Shown: positions 25,852 to 38,300 of the stretch, piece by piece
Numbering within the stretch: the first letter of the stretch is position 1
Layout of the letters: every line of letters begins with the position of its first letter
Origin: Epinephelus fuscoguttatus
Lineage: Eukaryota; Chordata; Actinopteri; Perciformes; Serranidae
Direction of reading: 5' to 3'
DNA length: 64,000 bases
NCBI RefSeq assembly: GCF_011397635.1
Contig: NC_064755.1
Span: forward strand, 18,831,282 to 18,895,281
Program-made: the position numbers and the translations under genes
The notes under the pieces: generated by a model
Seen by the model: the letters and a program-made list of their open reading frames with translations, nothing else
What the model was told of the DNA's origin: nothing
Database searches by the model: none

Positions 25852-28800
25852 CTGCAAGAGCACATTCAGACATGTATTCAGTATTGATTTGCTATCCCCA
25901 AGTCTGCAGCAAAACATGTCAAAATGTGGAACGCTGACTGTTGCAATTTTTCACAATTTTTATTTACAGAAGGGGAAACATTTAGTCCAAAACATGTCAC
26001 ACGACAGCTGTAGCAGTGTAGGATTAAAGAAAAACAGCAATCAATGTCATACCTCTTTCTTTTGGCAACAGCTAAGCACACGAGAAGAATAGCAGCGACT
26101 GCCACGATCACTAAAAAGATTACCAGCCAGTCTGGAGGGAGAAATAACAGGCCATGAGTCAGTGACAAATAAGGAGCGGTGTGCACTTTTCCCAGCATGA
26201 TCTTATTTGACTGCAATCAGGATGTTAGATATGTGCAGTAAGGTGGCTGCTCACTGGATGAACCGCTGTTGTCCTGTTGTTCAGGCTCAGGAGCCAGGAC
26301 CTGTCCCCGATCATTCTTCCGTGGGGCTGTGTGTTAATAAAGGAATAAGTAAACATTTAGATCATCTCAGAAAGAGGTCATTCACTGACATATTAATCCC
26401 AATTATTTCTAATCCTGTTTTTTTTTTTTTTTTTTTGTCTGAAAATCAAACTAATTTGATGTTTCAAGTCCTTTAAAACACACTTTTTTTTTTTTTGGCA
26501 TTTGATGTGTTTGTTGAATATGCTGAGCCTGGTAGTAATGCCTTAGGGACATAGAGGCAAAATCACTGTGATAAATCTGCTCCACAACTCAACCTAACAC
26601 AAGGGGGCGTCATGTGTTCTTAAAGTTTCCTCAGTCCTCCTAAAACCTGTTGCATCTGATGCCAGGATGTGCTTTTTGTCTCTGTGCATTTTAAGTATAA
26701 ATTAACTCAAGTATCATTTTCTACAATGACATTTTAGATACACAGAGGGTAGTCCAAATAATAGAACATTGCAATATAATGCAATCCAGACATCACTACG
26801 GAGTTAAATCAGACTCCTTCTGTCTGTTTTCACTACAGCTGAACACTATTAGCACCACAGAGATGCATGACATTGTCAGTTGTTGCTTTTTCACCCAAAT
26901 CCTGACACCTTTTGTGACCTGTAACCATACACACAACTCTACTTGTGCTTTGATTTGTGGCAGTTACATGTTTTGGCTTGTGTTTCTCTTACGCTCTGTT
27001 CTGGCAGTCTCTCCGTCAGGCTCTTTTTTCCCTTCCTCTGGCTCCATTTCACTGGGAGGCTGTGTTTCCTCTGGCTCTCCAACAGGGGTCGTTGTAGGGG
27101 CGGGTCCTTCTTCCTCATGTGGTTGCATCCCAGATCCAGTGGACTGATCTAACTCTCCAGGAGTGAAAGTGGATCCCACGCTGCCATTCTCACTCCCTCC
27201 AGAGGGGTTTTCCTCTACACCGGGGCCCTCCGTGGAAGCCTCCGGCTCATCCACACTCCGCTCTATGGCAACAGTGGTGGCCGACGGGGTGGTTTCCATC
27301 ATATCTTCATGATATGCTGTGGGGTCACTTCCCTCACTACCAGAGGCATCCTCAGGCCGGGTTTTTGGAGTGGTTTCCTCCTGATCCTCTGCTGTTGTAG
27401 GGGCTTAAAGAACAAGAATAAAGATGGTTATGCATTGTTAAAGAGCTCTTTTGTTTTTTTAAAGTCGTGTTGTCCAAGAGATTTCATTTTATTTTCTTTG
27501 CTTACAGTTGTTCAAATGTGTTTCTTGTCAGTTCTCTGACAGGTGCCAAATATGAATAGACTTTCATAACCTGGACATTCTGTTTGTCTTTCAGTAGATC
27601 TAATGATAGAGGCAGACTGCACTGCTTGCAATCTTTTTTCAGCTTTGGTTTCCGTTTGCTGTGTATTTGCATTTAAACTTTGAATATATGGTGATAAATG
27701 GGCACAAGATTTATAAAAACAACATATTGTACCTACCTGCTTCATCTGCGGCTACGTCTCCCCTTATTTCAAATTTTTTCGTACAGTTCTCCTCAGGCCC
27801 AGCTGGCGCATGGGGAAAGAGGAAGTAGATGTTACCAAAATGGAGGGGGAAATAACAACAGGTCTGTGCAATACAAATTTACACGACACTTGAGTGATTT
27901 GAGTGTTAGTTTTTGGACTGCACTGAAGTGTAACTGACAATTTCCTGTGGACATAATCACCTTTATCATCGTAGCAGTAGACATCGAAGAGTTCGCTAGG
28001 GTCTACATGTGACTGAACAATGAGGCCAGTCATGTTCTTGGCGCAGTTTTCATGCTCTGTGTGTCTGAGGATGGCGATGCTCGTATTGCTGATCCAGCCG
28101 TACCTGAATGGAACACAACAATATTATTAGAAGATGTATTTTAAAACAATTTGTAGTGAACTTTAAGGCATTTATTAATAGAGAATGCAGTCTGTCTGTA
28201 AGCAGCCACGTATAAATACATTACATCATCATTAAAGATGAAGTAAATCACTTTGTTTAGAGAAGTAGATACAAAGTCAGTTGAGGAACAAATGGGTGTT
28301 TTCTTTGTTGGAAGTCTGTGTGATTTCTATCACATGACAGAAGTGGAAGATCTGTTCTGTAAAATGGAAAGACCTTCTTCCCTCTTTCTGGTTTTACATG
28401 TCTCAGTGAAGTGCAATAATGGAGACCCAGTGCATTTAGAGTTAAAGTTCAATTTTGGGATTTAATCATGATGTCTGGCTGTGAGTAAAAGTATTCCCTG
28501 TGTTAGAACTGAAGAAGATTCAAAAGCCGAATCATTGAACGATGTAGAGCTGAACTTAAGGCAAGACCTAGAGAATCTGGAGTCCACAAATGTTTCATCA
28601 TAAATAATCAGTCCACACTTTTATAAAATAGGCATTGAAATGATTTAAAAAATTCTTGTGTACAACAATTAATACAGATAATTATTAGACAAAGGCTTGT
28701 TGTTTCACCTGCATGTTTGCATGTTCTTATCATAGGCCACCTGGACTTGATCATGACTCGCCAAGACGCTCTCCAGCTGCTCACACACCTTTTGAGCCAT

Positions 28801-31800
28801 GTCAGAGTTCAGGGAGTGACGGCCTGCTCCCTCAGCCATAAAGACCCCGGCATAACTGCAACTGCGGGAATTCACTGTTTGGAAAGAAGAAAAGATATAA
28901 TGTCTATATAAGTTTATTACCATTTAGGTACAGAAAATGGGGGCAGGAGCAGTGGCGCCCCCAAGGGGTGGCCAGGAGGGGCCCCAGCCACCCTGATACA
29001 ATTGCTGCTTCCCCCACTGACCTCCCCCCTATGAAAATAAAAGAAGATAACTTCAGGCTTCTCCGTGATGTTTTTGAACTTGAGTAGTTTGTTACCAGTA
29101 AATGTTTTGTTTCAATGTATCTCTTCAAATTAAAGCTGCATATTTGTATTTTAAAGGAAAAGGACAACAAGCCTATTTGAAGAATAATGAATTGCCTACC
29201 ACATACAGATACGTACACACATTAAAACACTTATTCTTACTTCTTATACTTCTCTATTCTGTAACAAATCACAATTTAAACTTGGGCATCAATAAAGTAT
29301 TTCTGATTCTGATTAGTCCATGCACATCCGATAATTAGTACCAATAACTCCAAGATAAACCAAAGTACAGCAGAATGCGATTCCTTGACCTTTATATTAA
29401 CATAGTTTTCAACTAGCCCACTAGAACAGCATCATAGAATTCCTGAAATTCAGTGATGGCTTTTGGTTTGGGTGTGGTGTGCCACCCCAAGATTTTCAGT
29501 GGCCCCATCTGGTCACCCTGGGGTGTGCCACTGTAACTACAGGTTACAGCGTCTGTCATTGATTATGTTCTTTTACTGCAGCAGTCCAGATCATTTCTAG
29601 CCAGTAAAAAGGGACCATGGTCTAAAATATGGACTTTAGAGGGAAAGTACTGTGTTTTTGGATGAGATGGGAAATGATTCTAGTCAGTCAAGAACAAATC
29701 TAGATATAGACATGATACTTTCATGCTTCAACTCTCAACAATAGCTCAAAACCATGTTGACAACATGCAGATAGCAAGATGGAGCATAGGCTAAAGACTT
29801 TGCTTTTGAAATGATGTAATACAGTAGGGAACCAAAGGCTGTAGTAACAGTAATAATTGGTTTTCAGAATCTTCCTTTCAGAAGGAAGGCAGTGATTTAT
29901 TTAAGACGTGATGGAACGCACGAGTGCTTAAAACGTATAAGGAAATTTTATACTGTTCACATACAGTGTCTTTTGCATCATTATTCAAGTGTCGAGTCAT
30001 GAGACTTTTTTTTTCCAGATGATCTCACTAGGAGAGAAGCACAGAAGCATCATGAGACAGGCAGCATCTACAGTGTTTAGCCCCCAGGTCTCGTTAAGTC
30101 TCCTTTGTTCAAAACAAAGTGTGTCAGCAAGAGTATACACAACACTTATAGACAAGGAAGGATAGACAAAGGTACGCAAACACACACACACTATGCCGAA
30201 TGCTTTATATGCCTGACAAATAAAAAGCCTACTTTATTATATCATCACAAAAAAAGGTTTCACTTCACTTTCCACCTCTTTCTCAAAAGGTTTAGCCCAA
30301 ACAAAATGCTACCAAATGTTGCACCGACAGTGTGTCTCACATGTGATGCTCGGTATATTTGCTTAAGTTTGCTTGACTAAAGGAGAAACCTCAGGGAAAT
30401 GAGTCTCCCCTGTTGAAATGAAAACAAAAATGCAAAGTATGCCCTGAGAATGAGCAGATGAACAGGCAGCATGTGTTTGTGTACACATGTAGTTCGCTTT
30501 CAAAGAGCCATATGTCCATTACAAAAAGAATGGAATTATTGTAATGGCAAGAAAATAGATTTCAGATTTTAAACACCTGGAGATTTTCCTGACACGAGCA
30601 GGTGATCATTTGCATTGAGAATGAAAGACAGAGACACCACCTGGGGAAAAGTCTCGCAACACTGGACAGTCATCCTTCACCCTGAATATTCACCAGACTG
30701 TCTGTACATCTGACTGTGTATTGTGATCTTTGCATGGTTACCCCTCCCACAACAGTTTAGTGGAACTCAACTGAAAGCTGTTTTGAAAAGCATCTAATCT
30801 CCATGATGTGACATAACATCAAAATATCATCTTTGCATGTTTTATGGGAAATTATCATCAGTAAAAATGTGATCAGGAAACTGATGGGGTCATTCTGTGG
30901 AGGCTTAACAGATAGTTCCGACTCAAGTGACAAAAACAGGCACGACAACACCCATACTCATACTCACAAAATAAAATCTCCACTGCAGTAAACTGCACGG
31001 TGTCTGTGGTTTTAATTTCCTTTATGGTTACATGTAAAATGCGAGACTCATTTGCAGAAGTGAAATCAAAAGGAGAATCCTCTACCACAAACACCACTGA
31101 TATCTTATAGGAATCTGTAATGTTCATGCACAGAAGAAACAATACCTGCACTGTTTGATGCTTGTTTAAATGTGCTACCATGGCGACGGATGCACGGACG
31201 TGAAAGATGTCTCATGCAAAGTCACCCAGCAGCAACACCGCACTTTGTACAGGAAAACAGCACACATGGCATATGGTGTCGTTTTTGATGGCTGAGCTTC
31301 CTGCGGTGAAGCCGAGCAGATAGGAACCCTTGTAGTCACACCTGGTGCACAGTTTTTGAACAAATAAAGTAACAACCATGTCAACTTATTTCAGTTTACA
31401 GCTGCACTTACTGAAATTCGTATAGATTCACAAGCCTCCTGAAGGACCAATACACAGTACAGCTCAAGCCAGCAGCTATAGGGTTTGTAAGAACTGTGTC
31501 AAAAGTACTCCACAAGACTTACACAAGAAACTTGGTTTCTTTGGCCCTATGGTTTCTCACTTGGATGATTCAGAGGAAAACAAAAGTTGGAGAAGACCAA
31601 AGTTAGATGAAGAAGTCATGGTAAAGCACAATATTAAAATACTAGTCCATACCCATTGAACACAGCATATGACTTAGTCATACCAAAAATTAGAAAAATT
31701 ACAGGGGGAGCCACAGCGATCGGTCGCATTTTAGCCATTTTTAAGCATTTTTCTGTTGTTATAGCGCCACCCAGTTGCCAATTAGAGTTAAATTTCTCCA

Positions 31801-34800
31801 GTCACCTTGATGCGTCCTGTTCTACATATCTGCCAAGTTTAGTAAAAATCGATATGGCAGTTAGGCCTAGATAAGAAATTAGCTCTCTAGCGCCCCCATT
31901 TTGTTTGATGGGGTCAATAATGGAGGGGTCCCCTCAGATTATGTGTGCTCATATGCCTACAAAGTTGCATGGTGATCAGTGAAACCCTTGAGATGTTATA
32001 CACCTTTATGTGATGAGCCACGCCCTCCGCAATATTCATTGCCTTATAGAAGCTCAGTTTTAGAAAGTTTTCCAACTTTTGCCAAGAGGGAACTTTAGAT
32101 ATTGGTCCCTAGATTATGTTCACCCAGTTTCATGCAGATCAGTCAAACTTCCTAGGAAGAGATTGTGTGATTGAAGTGTTTTTCAAAAAATTCAAAATGG
32201 CGGAACATCTATATAACTGGAAGTTATGGGTTCTTGAGGCAAATTTGTTCCTCATGAGGAGAGGCATCTCTGTGCAAAGTTTCATGTCTCTACGACATAT
32301 GGGACATGAGATATGCCCATTCAAAGTTTGCAATTTCAATTGGTTGCTATAGCGCCCCCCTTTGGCCAATTGATGTAATATTGCTTCATTCGCATCCTCC
32401 CATGACCCTCTACCACTGTGCCAAATTTCACATGGATTGACCAAGTCAGTGAGGAGAAAAACATGGAACAGAGACACACACAGACAGAGTTTTCGTCATT
32501 ATACTTAACATTACAACTTAACTTTTGTCCCTTTTCAGCTGTAACTTAGCAATTTTAAAAACTTGTAAAACCTGCTCCCTCACACTAATATACGTAGCTA
32601 CTTGGCAATAGCCCAATTAAGAGCAATGCCTGTACAATATTTATCTTATACAATTATCCCACAATACGTTGTGAAGCTTTACTGCCTCAGAGAGATATTA
32701 AATCAACCCAGTGTTGTGTTGGTGCTGTATCAGATTGCATTACATTGTACAGCGTGTGCCCACATAGTAATCAGATGCTTCATAATCACAAATTGTTCAT
32801 CTAGCCTGAGCGAAGAGGAAGGTGCACTGTCTAACCACCAACTCTACAGCTTCCTCTGGCTACATCCTGACGAGATATATTTTTACATTTTTTAAAATAT
32901 TTTTCCATATTCTCTATTCATTTTTTTCTATTTTAAATTGTGTCTCTCGACTTTTGTACAGTATATATTGCTATGCACCAAATCAGAAGACCCAACAGAC
33001 GATAAAACTGTCTCTGATTTCTGAGCTTGACCGTTCCATCGAGGCATGCAAATGCAAGAAAGGAAATAAAAATAATAAAAAATAAAATAAAATAAAAAAA
33101 TATCGAGATAACACAAGCTCATATATATTGGTTTTGCCTGAAAACTAGAGCCAGCTATTTATATCCCAACTGGAGGTACACCTCAACTTTAAGTGAAGAC
33201 TAGCATTAAGGAAAGTTGCAAAATTGCTATTTGTTATGTAGTGGCCATGTTTATCACTGTGCTGTGGAGAAAGCTGACTTCATAAAGATTAGATATAATT
33301 AACCCCCCCTATTTTCCACTGGCTGTTATGAGTAAACAGAGCGCTAGCAGCAGCAGGAAGTTGAGCTCTCTGCTGTTAGTGGCAGTTGGACAACAAGAGT
33401 AAGTGCCAACACTTGTTTTGTGAGGCAGTTTCAGTTTGCTTCTCTCCCTCCCTCTCTCTTACACACACACACACACACAAACAACTGAAGAAACCTCAAC
33501 ACATGGCACAGTGTCCCTGAAAGTAAAGGGGTGAAAAACAAGACAACAGTCCCAGCCTTGCAAACCTGCCCAGAGAGATCAAAAGGAGCACCGCTTACCA
33601 TCAGCGAGCTGAAAAGGAGGCTGACATGAATCTGAGGCACAGGCATTAGTATGCAGAGCGAATGGTCATGGGTGTCTTTATACAGTTGAGAAGCCTGCGA
33701 TGCCAAGCTACTGACTCCCCCAAAGGCTCCATTGTCACCTAATAGAGTTGAAACCAAGGATACTGCAAAGTCTGGGTGTGCAGAACGCGAGAGAAAGGGA
33801 GCTTTAATGCAGCATCTTGCCAAAACCTCCAGCTGCTCTAGAAGTAATAGACAAGCTCGACTCTCTGCTCTCACTTCACTTTCTCTCCCCTCCACCCCCT
33901 CTCCATTTCTCTTGTTTTCTCTCATTACCCTGTTTGTTTTTTCTATGCCAGCAATAAAGTACAAATTACCCCCTGCATGCAGGTGTGCAAACACACAGAA
34001 CGTTGGCTGATCATTTCTTGAGTCATAACCTTTGTAGAGTTGCGACACAGCGTGGAGCCCAGCAAGAGAGCAAGAATCCTCAGTAGGAAAACAACAAAAC
34101 ATCGGCTTATTTATAATCTGCATTTTTCTCTTTCCTCTTGTTTTCCACAGTAACACCTCACTGAGAATGTTCTCGTTCATCTTAAGTGCTCATGGGTGCA
34201 GGAACCTCGTGCTAGAACAGAGAGCCTACTGTATACATCCCACTACTACTGTAACATCCTTTTAGCCACAGTTCATCAGCCAGCTAGACCTTCACTCCCA
34301 CAATGCTCCAGTGTCCTGCATTATCACACTTGAGTGAAGTTGCCCTGTCAGCAGGCATGTCTTTCCCCGTCCTGGTCACAACAAAGGTCCACTGGGCCAG
34401 TGGGACAGATGAAACATGAGATACGGTGCAAATGTGTTTGTGCATGCACGTACACACACGTTCACGTGTCACAACATTACCTGAAGGTCACAAGAAGGAC
34501 TCTCGCTATCTGATCTCCTCTCCAACGTGCTCTTTCCTTTCTCACCTTCTGTCTCCGCGCACCTCCACCCATTATAAACAGGCTGAAAGCAGCCTTCTTT
34601 CATACAGAACAGGCATGTGCAATTTTTTACCTCCCTTTTGCTTTTTTTTAATAAACAGAGGCCTTAAAGCTCTCCACTAAATTAAAAAGAAGCTTTCAAT
34701 GAATCCAAATAGATGATCTGCGATAAGAAATTTGACCTCCAGCGTTCTTTTCAAACATTCACATTCGCAGGTAAAGGACACTTTGGACTTGAAAATGTTC

Positions 34801-37800
34801 CTGACAGTTCAGTAGAATGTCCAGGTTTTGTTGACACTCTTACTTGTCAAACTGTGATATTTTACCAAACAAAAAAAGCAGTTATCCATGATACTGTGCA
34901 CATATTTTCATGAATAACCTGTCTTCTGTTTGTGCATGCAAGGTTTTTAATTAATGTTTTTCCTGTCAAAGAAATAGTTTTTAGGATTTTGGACAGGATT
35001 TAGGATTTTTTAAACTTTCTTGCTGGGAGCTGGGAGGTGGTTAGCATAGCTTAGCATAGCTTAGCACACAGTCTGGAAACAAGCGGGGACATCTACGCCT
35101 GCTCTCTCCCTTCAACAGCACATCTGAGGCTAACTATGAGCATATAGCCTATCGTGTTTGTTTAATCCTTACACAAACAGAAATGTAAAAGAAACTTTGG
35201 ACTTCCCCAAATTAGCTATTAGCCTCTGCCTCCATTTTCTATGCTAGCACTAAGCTAATTGCCCCTTTGCTCTAGCTCCACACTTAAACACAGGCGCAAA
35301 AGTGGTATCGATCTTCTCGTGTAATTTTTGGAAGAAAAACAAATGACTTTATTTACCAAAACGTCAAACTATTCCTCTGCAGTGAAAGTCGCGTTATTTT
35401 CATCTACATCTAGTCTGCACAGTATCTTGTTTGTAAAGCTAAGGAAAAAGGAACCTTTTCCTTTACATCCTAACATGTATGGATCCAGTATAATCTGCTG
35501 CTACGCCTGATGATACACCGAGTTTGGAAATCACTGCCTCGTGCAGGAAGATGTGTGTACATTACAGAGCTCTTTCTGAGCAGTTTTTCCCATGGACACA
35601 AAGACTTAAGTGTATATGAGGAGGCCAAGTAGACAGGGAGGACTGTGGGTCAGGAGGGTCATGAAACTCACAAAAAGATTTTAAAAAGTAATTAAAGGGT
35701 TTAACAGCAGACAATGAGATAGTCGAAATCTGGAATATGAGAACCACTGCATATTTAGGACCAGTTTGGTCAATGTCAAAGGCACTTTGTATAGAGAATT
35801 CAAGGAGGAGAGGAGTTATATAAAATTTTGGTGCAGGTCCATTCGGCTTCAGGGTGGTTGATTTGCAGAGAAGGGTACATTTGGTAGAGAAGGCAAACAC
35901 GTGTCTGGGAGTCTCAGGTGGCAGGAGATGGTACTCAGAGCCTGTACAGGCACAAGCCCTCTTTGTCAGGGCCCAGTCCTAGTCCACGGGGCCCCTGACC
36001 ACCCCTCACCTTGAAACACGACGCCGGTGCATGCAGGAGGGGTCGTTGCGCCAAGGAGGCAAATATGGCCACATTTGCAGGAAGTCCAGCGGTCAGGTTG
36101 GCCCAAGTGCATGCATTTGAGTTTGTGTGTGTGTGATAGAGAGAGGAGGAGACTAATCCTCTGCACAGAGGAAGCAAAACTCAGACTTACAGCCAGTCTG
36201 TTATCGCAGTAAGTGGACACTTATCTATATAGGAAACTCTAAAGAGACAAGAGCACTAGGCGTTCACATCAGATAAAGTTACTGAGAAATCTTGAAGTGT
36301 TTCATTCTATTCATCAGATCATCATAGGTAAATCACTTAAGAAATTAACAAATTATCAGATTTGTAAGGTCATCACAGATAAGTCTTTACACTCTCACGA
36401 TCAACTGAATCATTGAAGTGCTGTGATAAATCTAAATCATGCTAAATTGGGTTTTTATTGCACTTCTTGCAGAGGTCATGCAGTTACGTATGAATTTAAA
36501 TGGATGAAATTAATTTAATTAAGTTCTAGGGGGGAAACTTATTTGATATTTTATTACCTTTAAGGCATTTTCATTCACTGCTGCAGAGATGCGAGTCATA
36601 AGTCAAGTTACTGTTTTTTTTCCCCAAACATCTTTTGTAGAATCATACATTCTCACAGATGCCATTGGTAGGCATACATTCAGTATCATAAAAACTCCCT
36701 ATAAATCTCATCCAGGCCACAAGTCCATGAGTGCTGCTCCTAATGATGTGCTTCAGGTGAAACGCAGCCACAGGTTCAAGGTTCAAATACAACGTCTGGA
36801 CAAGGACGAGATGTAACCACTGCGGGACATTTCTAGCCAGACACCAATTACTCTCAACACTCAGACACAGAGACGCATGTACAAACACACACACAAAACC
36901 TCACAACTCCTCAGCACACAAGGTGCCTTAAGGGCGCAAACACATGTTGAGGCACTCGGGAGGTAAGAGGCTCTATCCGCTTTCCTCTTCCTTCCCACAT
37001 ACGGTGCGCATAGAAGCTGTTAGGGCAGTCTCTTATTTGCCTTTAAATACTGGTCAAATTTATAGCTTGATGCTTGTTGTACTTTGGCGCAGTGCCAGAG
37101 GGAGTCTTTGTGAACGACCCCACTACCACCTCCTCAGGGAACAAGCCAGACGAACCCAGACCTGTTTGATTCAGAACCAACTTCACCTCCAGAGATATAT
37201 ATCGCTCCGAGCAACAAATCCAATCAAAACCTTACACCGAAAGCACATGTGTGAGACAGAGACAAAGAGAAAAGAGGGTAAGATTGAGGGGGGGAAAAGC
37301 TGGAGCGATTGCTGAACATCCTTTGTGTAAGAGAATAAGCGTGGCAGCACAGACTCCAGCTGTATCAGCACAGCAAAGAAGGGGGGAAAAACCCTTCTCT
37401 ATTTCTGCTACCTGAAAAGAAGGACTGCTTGTTAAAGCTACACTGATCATCTGAAACCCTGATAAATAAGGTTCACTTCCCCGCGTGTGAATGTGTGTTA
37501 GACAGAGAGTGAGCAAGAGCGCCTGTCTCCTTTGTGTCTGTCAGGAGTCTCAGACTGCCAGACGTAAGCCTGTCTGTGCTGGTGTAGCACACGCTCTCTT
37601 TGCCGGCATCCACTCATCCATTCTACAAGCAGCAGCAGCAGCAGCAGCAGAGCACAGCCTCTTTCTTTCACTGTCTTCTCTTCACATGAACGCTCACTCA
37701 AATTCTCAACAAGGCTCAAGAAGGGAAAAAAAAAATAACAACACAGTCTGGTCCTGAAATCTGAAAACAAAGGAGTGCCAGTCAGCCAGGCACAATTTAG

Positions 37801-37950
37801 GCAGAATAAGGTAAAAAAAAAAAAGACCAAAAAAAATCCCCAAACAAAGAGCCAGCCGCTGGGCGAAGGCACAGTCCCCTCACCTTGAAGTTGTTCCGAC
37901 CTGGAGGAGGCCAGTAATCCAAAGGTGACCCCCAAGAGAAGCGTCCACAT
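25638..37950 (-). CDS. cd44: cd44: CD44 antigen, hyaluronan receptor
   Basis: Type I membrane receptor for hyaluronan that links the matrix to the ERM/ankyrin cytoskeleton. Exons in coding order: 37950-37884, 28874-28709, 28103-27961, 27802-27737, 27403-26993, 26326-26255, 26131-26053, 25851-25638. Phases all join: 1218 nt, 405 residues plus stop. Domains: signal peptide 1-18; Link domain about 23-135 with six Cys at 28, 53, 77, 98, 121 and 132 (human spacing is almost identical); acidic Ser/Thr/Pro-rich stalk about 148-308; one TM helix about 309-331; basic juxtamembrane KRKS; tail about 71 residues with [10 protein letters not shown]. Arg41, Arg78 and Tyr79, which bind hyaluronan in human CD44, are kept, but position 42 is His rather than Tyr. 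No series of variant exons is seen. The neighbours slc1a2 and pdhx flank CD44 in human too, which supports the call. Confidence 0.93.
26053..26131 (-). CDS. cd44: cd44 transmembrane exon
   Basis: Encodes [20 protein letters not shown] followed by VAKRK, a single membrane span with stop-transfer basic residues. Acceptor CCCTCCAG, donor GTATGA. The Cys in the inner half of the helix corresponds to the palmitoylated Cys of mammalian CD44. Confidence 0.93.
26255..26326 (-). CDS. cd44: cd44 membrane-proximal stalk exon
   Basis: 72 nt with acceptor TTAACACACAG and donor GTGAGC. It encodes [20 protein letters not shown] followed by GSS. The call rests mainly on perfect splice sites and phase between the stalk and TM exons, since stalk sequence is poorly conserved. 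Confidence 0.75.
26993..27403 (-). CDS. cd44: cd44 large stalk exon
   Basis: 411 nt, acceptor TTCTTTAAG and donor GTAAGA. It encodes about 137 residues rich in Glu, Pro, Ser, Thr and Gly, with no Cys. Ser-Gly pairs ([22 protein letters not shown]) are possible glycosaminoglycan sites and Thr clusters are likely O-glycosylated. This single exon takes the place of the many-exon stalk of mammalian CD44. Confidence 0.88.
27737..27802 (-). CDS. cd44: cd44 exon 4: end of Link domain
   Basis: 66 nt, acceptor CATGCGCCAG and donor GTAGGT. It encodes [20 protein letters not shown]. The ENCT block aligns with the EDCTSV of human CD44 and supplies the sixth conserved Cys. Confidence 0.88.
27961..28103 (-). 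CDS. cd44: cd44 exon 3: second half of Link domain
   Basis: Acceptor TTCCATTCAG and donor GTGATT. It encodes [20 protein letters not shown], an NMT sequon, and [12 protein letters not shown]. Aligns with human YGFIEGHVVIPRIH through DTYCFNAS. Confidence 0.93.
28709..28874 (-). CDS. cd44: cd44 exon 2: first half of Link domain
   Basis: Acceptor CTTCCAAACAG and donor GTGAAA. It encodes [20 protein letters not shown] through the KVCEQLES helix to MQTCR. The CxxAGVF start and the Cys-Arg end are Link-domain hallmarks. Human GRYSIS is GRHSLN here. Confidence 0.95.
28950..29533. mobile_element. hAT-like non-autonomous element
   Basis: The left end begins CAGTGGCGCCCCCAAGGGGT. The right end, in reverse complement, begins CAGTGGCACACCCCAGGGTG. 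Both continue to a GACCAG or GGCCAG and GGGGCC word. CAGTGGC ends are typical of hAT elements. No 8-bp duplication remains. Inside, ATCAATAAAGTATTTCTGATT (29288-29308) looks like the 3' tail of a LINE, so it may be composite. It starts only 75 bp upstream of cd44 exon 2. Confidence 0.55.
31650..32490. repeat. Fish dispersed repeat with TAGCGCCCCC words
   Basis: The stretch has TAGCGCCACC at 31764, TAGCGCCCCC at 31888 and TAGCGCCCCC at 32351. Recurring phrases such as AGTTTCATG and CAAGTTTAGT resemble a high-copy fish repeat. No open reading frame resembles a transposase. Family unassigned and edges approximate. Confidence 0.5.
34975..35530. repeat. Dispersed repeat with TTAGCATAGC units
   Basis: Contains a triplicated AGCTTAGCATAGC-like word at about 35040-35066, followed by CAGTCTGGAAACAAGCGGGG. 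This combination resembles a common teleost interspersed element. No protein is encoded. Confidence 0.5.
37629..37652. repeat. (CAG)n trinucleotide run
   Basis: About seven CAG units (CTG on the cd44 sense strand) in cd44 intron 1, about 240 bp downstream of the first exon on that strand. A second short CAG run lies at about 50654-50672 in pdhx. Confidence 0.85.
37884..37950 (-). CDS. cd44: cd44 exon 1: signal peptide
   Basis: Encodes [20 protein letters not shown] followed by LQ, a clear signal peptide with Leu-rich core and Ala-Ser-Ser near the cleavage region. Donor GTGAGG; phase 1 joins to exon 2. The codon three upstream is TTG, so ATG at 37950 is taken as start. Confidence 0.85.
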
Positions 37951-38134
37951 CCTGGGCAAAGCGTCTGGCGGTGTCTGGGTGAGTAAGCTGGGAGTAAAGG
38001 TGTGTAACAGTTCTCCTGTGGTCCTGTCTTCCCTCTGCCAGGAGTGACGGGTGGTGTGAGTGTGTGTGTGTGTGTGTGTGAAAGAGGGAGAGAGTGAGTG
38101 AATGAGAGAGCAGTAAAAAAAAAAGGAGAGAGAG

Positions 38135-38178
<44 letters not shown>

Positions 38179-38300
38179 AACCTGTCACTGTGGATGGGAG
38201 TTGCTGTGAGTGTCTGGTAGCTGCTGGAGCTGACTCAGACTTTGCCCCAACTTTTCTATTCTCTGCCCGAAAAGACACAGAGACTAGTGGCACACACACA
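37951..38300 (-). promoter_or_regulatory. cd44: cd44 5' UTR / proximal promoter region
   Basis: Lies directly upstream of the cd44 ATG. It holds a TG run (about 38056-38080) and a long pure AG run (38139-38175), which read CA and CT on the cd44 sense strand. No TATA box is evident; the start site is not determined. Confidence 0.4.
38139..38175. repeat. (AG)n microsatellite
   Basis: About 37 bases of AG, reading (CT)n on the cd44 strand, about 190 bp upstream of the cd44 start codon. Confidence 0.95.

Larger units (their letters stand above)
28875..37883. other. cd44 intron 1 (about 9 kb)
   Basis: Carries the inverted-repeat element at 28950, a fish dispersed repeat at about 31650-32490, a GCTTAGCATAGCTTAG-type repeat at about 34975-35530, a CA run at about 33461-33478 and a CAG run near 37629. 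The 249-codon minus-strand frame at 33431-34180 has no similarity I recognise and ends in the CA run, so it is not called. A long first intron is typical for CD44 and may hold enhancers, but none can be named. Confidence 0.5.

Noticed and set aside
25878..26216. Long minus-strand frame running through the cd44 TM exon
   Set aside because: Only 26053-26131 is exon; the rest is intron read-through on both sides, as donor and acceptor sites show.
33431..34180. 249-codon minus-strand open frame
   Set aside because: Longest frame in cd44 intron 1, but no recognisable domain, begins in ordinary intron sequence and ends by translating a CA microsatellite (VCVCVC).
37951..37959. Extension of cd44 start three codons upstream (MPR)
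   Set aside because: The upstream codon is TTG, not ATG; ATG at 37950 gives a normal signal peptide.
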